From positions 1-64,000 of the forward strand of contig DUZW01000016.1 in the NCBI GenBank assembly GCA_013349295.1: a DNA stretch of 64,000 bases, given 5' to 3'. Under the pieces are notes generated by a model. It was not told the origin of the DNA. It saw only the letters and a program-made list of their open reading frames with translations, and ran no database searches. Below, piece after piece: positions 54,785-61,999 of the stretch (within the stretch, counting starts at the first letter, position 1; each line of letters starts with the position of its first letter). The position numbers and the translations under genes are program-made. The DNA is from Deltaproteobacteria bacterium (GTDB lineage: Bacteria; Desulfobacterota; Desulfobulbia; Desulfobulbales; Desulfurivibrionaceae).

Positions 54785-56542
54785 CTACACGGCGGCAGGT
54801 AACAGTACACTGAACCGTGCCCCTTTCCCTGGTCCTTCACTTGCCGCCTCGATAATACCGTTATTTGCGATCAAGTAATTGGCACAGGCATGCAAGCCAA
54901 ACCCGCTGCCACGTTCTTTGGTGGAATAACCAAAGCTGAAAAAACGTTTTTTTTCTTCCTCTGTAAATCCGCATCCGGTATCAATAACGGAAAATTGAAC
55001 AAAAAGTTGCTCGTTATCTTTATGGGTCTGCGTGTTAATGGTCAACTCCCGCTTTGTCCCCACGCAGCTATCCATGGATTCATAACCGTTTTTAATCAGA
55101 TTTACCAAAACTTGGAGCAACTTTGTCTCTTCCGCCTTGACTTGAGGTATTTCACCCAACTGCATTACGACAGTAATATTCCGTTTGGCGATATCGTCAC
55201 CCAGGATTTTCAGCGCATCTTTCACGAGAATGTTGATATCAAGCAGCTCATGAAATTCCATGATCCGCGCATAGCGCATCTGCAAGCGGATAATGCTTTC
55301 GATGTGTCGATGTTTTTCAATGATTGAGCGAAGCTCCTTGACGGCACGGTCAAATTCTTCTGTAATCCCGGCGGGCAGATATCGGATTATCTCAAGACAG
55401 CGCTCCTTTTCTTCCGGGTTGAGCGGTCGCTTTCCCTCTAGAAAATCGAGCATCGGCATAAGAGATTCCGCCAACCTGTAACGAAGGGGGCTTTCGGCGA
55501 GGTGGTTGCACAGCATCGTGGTCCCAACCTGTGCGGGGGTAATGGCGTTGCCGATGTTGTGCAATACACCTATGGCAATCTCGGCCATGCCTGCTTCGTG
55601 GGCTTGCAAGACCATGATGTCCTGCGCCTTCTGAAGTTCTTGCGTCCTCTCCTCCACCTTCTGTTCCAGAGAATGGGTGTACTTATCAAGTTGACGCCGC
55701 ATCAGGCGCAATTTTTTGGTCATACTGTTAAAAGAAAACGCCAGATCGGCGAATTCCTCGCAAACCATATTCTGTAAGTTTATTTCCCTGTCAAGGTCAC
55801 CTGTGGCGACTTGCAGAACGCCGGCATGCAGCACATTGGTTGCCCTTACGAAATGACGGGTTATGAGGATAGCCGTTCCCAATCCTGCAAGGAAAAAGCC
55901 CCCAAGGATATACATGAAATGGGTAGTGGCAGATTGCATCTGTACGAACCATTCTGCCTTTGTCCGGGTTATTTCTTCTTCCAATGGCGTCAACGAATAG
56001 CCGAAACGGATTATTCCCCAGAGCTCGCCACCACTGTAGACTGGGGAAACCGTTTCCAAAATGCTTCTGCCGTCATCTTTTTCTTCATCCGGCCAGAAAT
56101 ATTCCACCGGAACCTTTCCACTCGGCCTTTGTTCGGGAAACTTCGTTTTCATCAAAAGACCGGCCTTATTGGCAAGCGCATCTGTTAGGTGGCTGCCGAC
56201 CAGATTAATATCATTATGCGCAACAACATGCTGTGATCGATCCATGATCATGCAGTAAAGGATTTCCGGATCATCCCGGACCACCTCGCCAACCAGATTT
56301 TGCAGAAAGGTGAAATCAAAACCGGACACGGCTTCCCTGGCGCTTCTGGAGGTACTTCGGGCGAGGGAAGCACTCCGGATGGTCAGTCCCTGGCGGATCA
56401 AATTGATGTTGCGATCAAGCTGAATGTCGCGAAGCTGAATGGTTTCTCGGAGGATGAAATAACTGAAGGTCGGAAAAAGCACGCAAAGCAGGAGGATGTT
56501 CATGCCCAGCAGATATACGCTGATTGTCGGCCGTTTGCGCAT
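54785..56542 (-). CDS. Membrane sensor histidine kinase
   Basis: A 585-residue kinase: membrane helix 1 (~9-30), a periplasmic dCache/sCache-like domain (~35-205, CMIMDRSQHVVAHNDINLVG; PVYSGGELWGIIRFGYSL), membrane helix 2 (~208-232), HAMP, a coiled coil (LEQKVEERTQELQKAQ), the phospho-His segment IAIGVLHNIGNAITPA, then N box NLIKNGYESM and DTGCGF, GFGLHACANYL. The HNIGN form with a long insert before the ATPase is common in delta-proteobacteria. The ligand is unknown. Paired with the hybrid kinase gene downstream. Confidence 0.92.
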   Translation of the reverse strand: MRKRPTISVYLLGMNILLLCVLFPTFSYFILRETIQLRDIQLDRNINLIRQGLTIRSASLARSTSRSAREAVSGFDFTFLQNLVGEVVRDDPEILYCMIMDRSQHVVAHNDINLVGSHLTDALANKAGLLMKTKFPEQRPSGKVPVEYFWPDEEKDDGRSILETVSPVYSGGELWGIIRFGYSLTPLEEEITRTKAEWFVQMQSATTHFMYILGGFFLAGLGTAILITRHFVRATNVLHAGVLQVATGDLDREINLQNMVCEEFADLAFSFNSMTKKLRLMRRQLDKYTHSLEQKVEERTQELQKAQDIMVLQAHEAGMAEIAIGVLHNIGNAITPAQVGTTMLCNHLAESPLRYRLAESLMPMLDFLEGKRPLNPEEKERCLEIIRYLPAGITEEFDRAVKELRSIIEKHRHIESIIRLQMRYARIMEFHELLDINILVKDALKILGDDIAKRNITVVMQLGEIPQVKAEETKLLQVLVNLIKNGYESMDSCVGTKRELTINTQTHKDNEQLFVQFSVIDTGCGFTEEEKKRFFSFGYSTKERGSGFGLHACANYLIANNGIIEAASEGPGKGARFSVLLPAAV

Positions 56543-56718
56543 GTTTTTCGGAAAAAATTGAGAGGGTTGCGCCGTGTCGAATTCCGGCTCTTATTCAGGG
56601 TAGCAGCCGAGGGCTGGTGAAAGTAAGATTGCTTCACCAAGTCCTCGCAGAGTAGCCGTGTAACTAAGGAAAAGGCAAGAAGAAAGTGGCGAAGAGAAGG
56701 CCTTTCTTCATTGATATT

Positions 56719-58431
56719 TTAGCCGAAATGTTTGTCCACCGTGGCAATCCGGCTGTGGATGGGCGGAATAACCTCATCATCGATCCAGACATCAATAACG
56801 GTGGGGCGCCTCTCCTTAAGAATGTCACGGGCCAGATCGGGGGTAAGTGGGTTGGTCCCATCAAGTCGGATGCCCCGTGCTCCTAACCCCTCGGCTACCT
56901 GTACAAAATCAACCCGCTTGAAACGAGGCGGCAGTCCGTCCGGGATTGGGGTTTTAAAAAGTCGTCTGCCATGATGGACCATGCCCAGCATGGCATTATT
57001 AAAGACTACCCAGATCACGGGAATATCATTATCCACCGCAGTGGCAACCTCAAATCCGTTCATCAGAAAGGAACCATCCCCAACCATGGCCACCACCGGC
57101 CGCTCCGGCACTGCAAGTTTGGCGCCCACCGGCGCCGCCACCGCATAGCCCATGGAGCCGAAACCCAGGGAGACATAAAAACTGTATGGTCTGTCAATGG
57201 TCATATGACGTATCGCCCAAGCCATGGAGGTGCCGATATCGGCAAAATAAACGGTATCGACTGGAAAGGCGCGCTGAATGTCCAATACTAAATTTCGCGG
57301 GTGGTAGAGGTTTTTCCGGCTGCTGAAATCCTCCGGCACATCCTGGTGTTTTCGTCGCAGGGCGGCGAGACCCTCCATCACCGAGTTGCCATGAACAGAG
57401 GAGTACTGCCGTGAGCGTTCTTCCACAATCGCCTTGCACAGCTCCTTGAGGTTCATCCTGGCATCTCCAACCAGCCCAACCGAGGCGCAGTAATTTCTGC
57501 CGATCTTCTCCGGGTCGATATCGATATGGATCAAGTGCTCGGTGGGGTGGATGCGGTCATCCCATCCGCTGGTCATCATTTCGGAAAAGCTGGTGCCGAC
57601 TCCGAGCACCACATCCACTTCGTTATCGATAATGTACTCCTTGGCCGCAGGGTTGCCGGCAAAGCCCAAGACCCCCAACGACAACGGGTGTGATTCCGGA
57701 AAAACTCCCTTGGCCTTGGGAGAGGTTGCCACCGGTATCTGAAGAAGCTGGGCGAGTTCAAGCAACTCATTGGCAGCGCGGGAAAGCACGACTCCCCAAC
57801 CGGCAATCACCACCGGCCGCTTTGCCGCCACCAGATATTCCGCCGCCTGTTTGACGTTCTCCTCGTCAAACAGGCGAACCTCCAGCTTGAGCGAACAGGG
57901 TTGTGGATGGTCCACTTCACGTTTCATTATGTCGGTTGGCAGGTTAAGATGGGTCGGGCCGCTGGGGCCGCTCATCGCGAGTCTTACAGCCTTCTGGAGC
58001 ATGTATTGGGCGCGGTTTTCCGTGATCAGCATGCCGCTGTACTTGGTAAAGTTACGAAAGATATTGGTTATGTTCACCCCTTCGGAACCCGACTCCTGGA
58101 TGGCGCCCTTGCCGAAGACCGTGGTGGCTACCTGGCCGGTGAGGGCCAGGACCGGAATCTGATCGGCATGGGAAGAGGCCAGCCCGGTGATCAGGTTCGA
58201 GGCCCCTGGGCCGGCCGTGGCGCAGCACACCCCGAGCCTCCGGGAAACCCGGGCAAAGCCGTCGGCCATGAAGGCAGCGCCTGCCTCATGCTTGGTGACG
58301 ATGGGCCTGACGCCCTTCTTGTTGTGATAGATCGCGGTATTCAGATCCTCAATGGCTCCTCCCGGTACGCCAAAAATATACTCAACACCGAGATTGGCCA
58401 ACAGATCGATCATCAATTCCGCGGTATTCAT
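56719..58431 (-). CDS. Thiamine-diphosphate enzyme of the acetolactate synthase family
   Basis: A 570-residue ThDP enzyme. N-terminal pyrimidine domain: NTAELMIDLLANLGVEYIFG, VTKHEAGAAFMADGFAR (catalytic Glu), TAGPGASNLITGLAS. The central domain is Rossmann-like. The C-terminal pyrophosphate domain has MVGDGSFLMNGFEVATAVDN with NNAMLGM. The ATG at 58431 has GGAGGAAA upstream. Length and motifs fit IlvB, but no ilvN regulatory subunit or other branched-chain gene is near, so it could be a catabolic or specialised carboligase/decarboxylase. It is divergent from the sulfotransferase gene, with 170 bases between them. Confidence 0.85.
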   Translation of the reverse strand: MNTAELMIDLLANLGVEYIFGVPGGAIEDLNTAIYHNKKGVRPIVTKHEAGAAFMADGFARVSRRLGVCCATAGPGASNLITGLASSHADQIPVLALTGQVATTVFGKGAIQESGSEGVNITNIFRNFTKYSGMLITENRAQYMLQKAVRLAMSGPSGPTHLNLPTDIMKREVDHPQPCSLKLEVRLFDEENVKQAAEYLVAAKRPVVIAGWGVVLSRAANELLELAQLLQIPVATSPKAKGVFPESHPLSLGVLGFAGNPAAKEYIIDNEVDVVLGVGTSFSEMMTSGWDDRIHPTEHLIHIDIDPEKIGRNYCASVGLVGDARMNLKELCKAIVEERSRQYSSVHGNSVMEGLAALRRKHQDVPEDFSSRKNLYHPRNLVLDIQRAFPVDTVYFADIGTSMAWAIRHMTIDRPYSFYVSLGFGSMGYAVAAPVGAKLAVPERPVVAMVGDGSFLMNGFEVATAVDNDIPVIWVVFNNAMLGMVHHGRRLFKTPIPDGLPPRFKRVDFVQVAEGLGARGIRLDGTNPLTPDLARDILKERRPTVIDVWIDDEVIPPIHSRIATVDKHFG

Positions 58432-58601
58432 TTTCCTCCCCCCCAGGATGTTTTTGCGCAGCGAACTTGCCGCATATTGCGCACAATACAAAAACAGCAA
58501 AACGACCTTGCAGATTTCCTATCTTTTCCAGTATGGAGATACCATGCCGCTTTATCATGCAGCTATCTGGAGTTGTCAACCCTTGCCTGAAGGAATAAAA
58601 A

Positions 58602-59723
58602 ATGCGTTTCATTTTTATGCTGAGAACATACTTGCGAGTATTGCGCACCACCTGGCAAGTATATGGCTTCGGCCCTGTTCTTCTTGCCTGGCTCCTGGTC
58701 GAACCTGCGCTTAAAATCCTCACCGCCCTGACCATGGCCTTGGACCACCTTTTCTTTCCGAATTTCCGGAAGGTCAGGGTGGCTAGGCCCATCTTCATCC
58801 TCGGCCATCCAAGAAGCGGCACCACCTTTCTCCATCACCTGCTGACCCAGCATGAAGAAGCAGCTCCCTTCCACACCTGGCACCTGTTTTTCCCTGCCCT
58901 CACCGCCCGCGTTCTGTTCCGGCCTCTGGTCAATCTCCTCGTCAAAAAGGGCAAGGGTGAGGTGATGCCGGAATGGACTGGACACCGCATGGCGTTGGAT
59001 AAGACCGAGGAGGAGGAGATGCTCTTCCTGCACAACTATGACACCAACTTCCTCACCATCGGTATGCTCTCCTTTGACGAGCGAACCTATCCTGAGCTGC
59101 AGTACCACGACCGCCAGCCCAGGAAGCAACGCCTCCGTTCCATGCGCTTCCTGGATGGCTGCTTTCGCCGCCATATCCACTACACCGGCAAAAGCCAGAT
59201 CATTGCCCAGACCCACTTCTCCACCTTCCGCCTTAAAACCATGCTGGAGTTCTACCCGGACGCCCGGTTCATCTTCATCATGCGCAACCCCCACCACGTG
59301 GCGCCGTCGTTTCTCTCCCTGCTCCACAACAGTATCGAGTTTCGCTGGGGCCTCGCGCCGATCCGGCCGGAGCTGCTGGCGCGCTACAACGAGCGCCGCT
59401 TCCAGGGTATGGTGGATCTGTACCGCTACTTTTACGAGCTGGACACCCAAGGCGAACTGCCGGCGGACCGGGTCATGCTTCTGCCCTACGCCCAGTTGCG
59501 CCACGACCTGACCCACGCCTTCGAGCGGATCGAGGCGTTCACCGGTCTGCCCCCCTGCGAAACGCTCCGGCAAGCGGTTCGGAAACGCGCCGGAAAGCAG
59601 GGAACCTACCAGCGCAGACACAAGGTGAAGAGCCTTGCCGAGTTCGGCCTGAGCCGGGAACGCATCAGCCAGGCATTCGCCTTTGTCTTCAGCCATTACG
59701 GGCTGGAGGATAAGGAGGAGTGA
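58602..59723 (+). CDS. PAPS-dependent sulfotransferase
   Basis: A 373-residue protein. Following a hydrophobic N-terminal segment (~25-45, GPVLLAWLLVEPALKILTAL) is the phosphosulfate-binding P-loop-like FILGHPRSGTTFLHHLLTQH (~65-84). Later, FIFIMRNPHHVAPSFLSLL provides the 3'-phosphate-binding Arg/Ser segment, and YAQLRHDLTHAFERIEAFTG follows. It transfers sulfuryl from PAPS to an unknown hydroxyl or amine acceptor (family knowledge). The hydrophobic stretch suggests membrane association, as in sulfotransferases of lipids or sugars. Its stop directly abuts the stop of cysC on the other strand. Confidence 0.88.
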   Translation: MRFIFMLRTYLRVLRTTWQVYGFGPVLLAWLLVEPALKILTALTMALDHLFFPNFRKVRVARPIFILGHPRSGTTFLHHLLTQHEEAAPFHTWHLFFPALTARVLFRPLVNLLVKKGKGEVMPEWTGHRMALDKTEEEEMLFLHNYDTNFLTIGMLSFDERTYPELQYHDRQPRKQRLRSMRFLDGCFRRHIHYTGKSQIIAQTHFSTFRLKTMLEFYPDARFIFIMRNPHHVAPSFLSLLHNSIEFRWGLAPIRPELLARYNERRFQGMVDLYRYFYELDTQGELPADRVMLLPYAQLRHDLTHAFERIEAFTGLPPCETLRQAVRKRAGKQGTYQRRHKVKSLAEFGLSRERISQAFAFVFSHYGLEDKEE

Positions 59724-60329
59724 TCAGCGGCCACCGATGAAAACCCGCACCCCGATTGCCCGCACCACCGCCTCCATGCACTCCTCCAGGGATTGCCGGT
59801 CCGTATCTAGCACCAGATTTGGATACTCCGGCTCCTCGTAGGGCGAGGTAATGCCGGTGAAGTGGGCGATCTCGCCCTGCCGCGCCTTGCGGTATATCCC
59901 TTTTACATCCCGATTTTCACAGGTTTCCAGGGAGCAGCGGCAGTAGATCTCAAAGAAATTCTCCGGGCCGAGAATCTCCCGCACCCGTTGCCGGTCCTCC
60001 CGAAACGGCGAGATAAAGGCGGTGAGCGCGATGATGCCTGCGTCGAGGAAGAGCTTGACCATCTCGGCGATGCGCCGGATGTTCTCGCTCCGCTCCTCCC
60101 GGCCAAAACCCAGATCCCGGCACAGGCCATGCCGGACATTGTCGCCGTCAAAGACGTAGGTGTGGACACCCATGGAGAAGAGCCGCTCCTCCACCGCGTG
60201 GGCCAGGGTCGATTTGCCTGCCCCGGAAAGGCCGGTGAACCACAGAGCCATGCCGCGATGACGGTTTGCCTCCTCCCGCCGCTGGCGGGTTACGGTGGCC
60301 ATGTGCCAGACAATGTTGTTGTGGGTCAT
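59724..60329 (-). CDS. cysC: Adenylylsulfate (APS) kinase
   Basis: A 201-residue enzyme phosphorylating APS to PAPS. Walker A is FTGLSGAGKSTLAHA; DGDNVRHGLCRDLGF and RSENIRRIAEMVKLF bind APS; SPFREDRQRVREIL and VKGIYRKARQGEI are standard. An intact P-loop and full length. Its ATG overlaps the preceding stop (ATGA), so it is translationally coupled to the citrate-synthase-like gene. No cysD/cysN in view; if the organism reduces sulfate, APS could come from its dissimilatory sulfate adenylyltransferase (inference). The likely PAPS user is the convergent sulfotransferase. Confidence 0.95.
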   Translation of the reverse strand: MTHNNIVWHMATVTRQRREEANRHRGMALWFTGLSGAGKSTLAHAVEERLFSMGVHTYVFDGDNVRHGLCRDLGFGREERSENIRRIAEMVKLFLDAGIIALTAFISPFREDRQRVREILGPENFFEIYCRCSLETCENRDVKGIYRKARQGEIAHFTGITSPYEEPEYPNLVLDTDRQSLEECMEAVVRAIGVRVFIGGR

Positions 60330-61174
60330 GACCGCTCACAAGCAGGCACGGGCCGGGCGGCCTTGCCCTGGTAATCAATATCCTCGCAGTGCAGCGGGAA
60401 AAACGATTCCGGTGGTTGATCGGCGGCCTCGGCGTAGCAAGCGTGAATGCCAGAATTTACCCAACAGCTGAGCAGGCGATACGTTTCTTGCGAAGAAAAC
60501 CCATGATCCGCAAAGACAGCGGCACTGTACCCCGCGAGATTCATAGTTTCACCCCATCGTGCTTTCATGAATTTTTCAATCTCACCGGCGAGAACGAGAT
60601 GCTTGCCGGTTGTCACACCGAGCATTTCGCCGACTCGCACCATGGCGTCTATACGTTCATCACCAGTCGCGACAGGACGCGCATAACCGGCAACTTTGGG
60701 AGGGGTATCAGGAGAGGCCATGGAGCACAGCCCCACAATCTCCTCGGCAGATGAACCACAACCCGTTTGGCGTAAGGCGTTTATGATAAAGTCGCAGGCA
60801 GCCGTCATGCATCCAGGGCCATACATCCTGGAATCCGAAGACAAAATGCCAGCACATACCCCCGCAACCGGGGATACCTGCATGGTCCCGGCCAAACTCC
60901 CGGTCTGATTACACCAAACCCGCGAATCAGGCCAGCTGAGGCAAATGAACAACGCCTCCAACCAATCCGCAAAACGGCGTTCGACCAAGCGGCCAACCGT
61001 GTTCAGGCTCAATACCTGAAAGAAGGAGACATGCCCGGCCAATTCATCCAGCATTGAATAGCCATGATTGTATACCGCCTCACCAATTATCCAGCCCCCT
61101 TTTCGGCTGAACATCCTCCCTCGGCGCTCATTCCAAAAGGAGGTGTTATTTTCTCGCTTCGGCTGCGATAACAT
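60326..61174 (-). CDS. Citrate-synthase-fold protein, second of a pair, altered active site
   Basis: A 282-residue protein. FFQVLSLNTVGRLVERRFAD and SPVAGVCAGILSSDSRMYGP look like the large-domain helices of citrate synthase, and AGYARPVATGDERIDAM stands where GHRVYxxxDPR occurs. NLAGYSAAVFADHGFSSQE is near the end, and SFFPLHCEDIDYQGK closes it. The usual HGGA motif seems to be replaced by YGPG and the GH of GHR by GY. ATG 61174 lies after GAGGAA and overlaps the upstream gene by 29 bases. Citrate synthase itself is about 430 residues, so this is short. Assignment to the superfamily is by eye; the reaction is unknown. Confidence 0.6.
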   Translation of the reverse strand: MLSQPKRENNTSFWNERRGRMFSRKGGWIIGEAVYNHGYSMLDELAGHVSFFQVLSLNTVGRLVERRFADWLEALFICLSWPDSRVWCNQTGSLAGTMQVSPVAGVCAGILSSDSRMYGPGCMTAACDFIINALRQTGCGSSAEEIVGLCSMASPDTPPKVAGYARPVATGDERIDAMVRVGEMLGVTTGKHLVLAGEIEKFMKARWGETMNLAGYSAAVFADHGFSSQETYRLLSCWVNSGIHACYAEAADQPPESFFPLHCEDIDYQGKAARPVPACERS

Positions 61175-61970
61175 AGTGTTCCTCGTCCAGGAAGGGCATG
61201 GCGGTAATGGGTTTGTCGGCAAGCTCCAAACCGTGAGCGAGAATGCCCGGCGCACAGGCGAGCTGAAACAGACCGCCTCCGGCCCACGGAGAAAAACCCA
61301 GGTCATGAAGGGCGGCGGCGGCAACGCCGGAAGTCAGCCATCCCATGCCATGCGGGGCCAATGCCTCCGCGAACCCTTGTCCCCAGGCCAATGCCCTGCC
61401 TGATGCGGACAGAGAAACAAGTAGGGCTGCAGTTTGCCCAGGCAAAGGATCGACGCCGCCAAAACGGCTGCCAAAGCCAGGGACTGGGTGAAAATCCCCT
61501 TCGGCAGGCTGTGGAGCGACAAGACACTCCGCAGCCACCTCCACTGGCTGCCGCGCCAGGTTGGCATCCAGAAAACGCATGGAAGCCAGCACTTCCGCGC
61601 CACCCAAATGCGCTCCTCCCATCACCGCAAGGCCGATGGGCAACAGGTGCTGGATGTGGGTCTTGCTCACCGCCGCGTTCATGGCCGCCCGTGTGGCTGG
61701 ATGGCGCGGGCCGGGATTGATCAGGGCAATGAGCAAAGTCTCCAGCATTTTCGCCTGCTCCGGGCTGGGTAACTCCCCCTGGAAAAGCAGGAAGAGGACA
61801 TCCGCGAAGCTCCGCTTTTGGGCAAGCTCCAAAATATCGTACCCGTGGCAACGGCACTGACCCGCCAGATAGGGATTCTCCTCCGAGGGAATCTCCTGCC
61901 AAATTCTGGTCTGGGTCCGGCTGGCAAAGGTCATATCCCGTTTGCGCACCTGCTGCGAGTTCGCGGACAT
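61146..61970 (-). CDS. Citryl-CoA-lyase/citrate-synthase-like protein, first of a pair
   Basis: A 274-residue protein resembling the short citryl-CoA lyase branch of the citrate synthase family: IWQEIPSEENPYLAGQCRCH, LPSPEQAKMLETLLIALINP, GPRHPATRAAMNAAVSKT, IGLAVMGGAHLGGAEVLASM and HPVPGFGSRFGGVDPLPGQ. The GFGS in the last motif stands where GFGH carries a catalytic His in family members, and HLGGA replaces HGGA. AAGGAGA lies seven bases before ATG 61970. The gene begins 30 bases after the TonB receptor stop and overlaps the next gene. The paired genes may form a heteromer (inference). Confidence 0.7.
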   Translation of the reverse strand: MSANSQQVRKRDMTFASRTQTRIWQEIPSEENPYLAGQCRCHGYDILELAQKRSFADVLFLLFQGELPSPEQAKMLETLLIALINPGPRHPATRAAMNAAVSKTHIQHLLPIGLAVMGGAHLGGAEVLASMRFLDANLARQPVEVAAECLVAPQPAEGDFHPVPGFGSRFGGVDPLPGQTAALLVSLSASGRALAWGQGFAEALAPHGMGWLTSGVAAAALHDLGFSPWAGGGLFQLACAPGILAHGLELADKPITAMPFLDEEHYVIAAEARK

Positions 61971-61999
61971 TCTGTCTCCTTCGAGGTTATTGGCATCCG

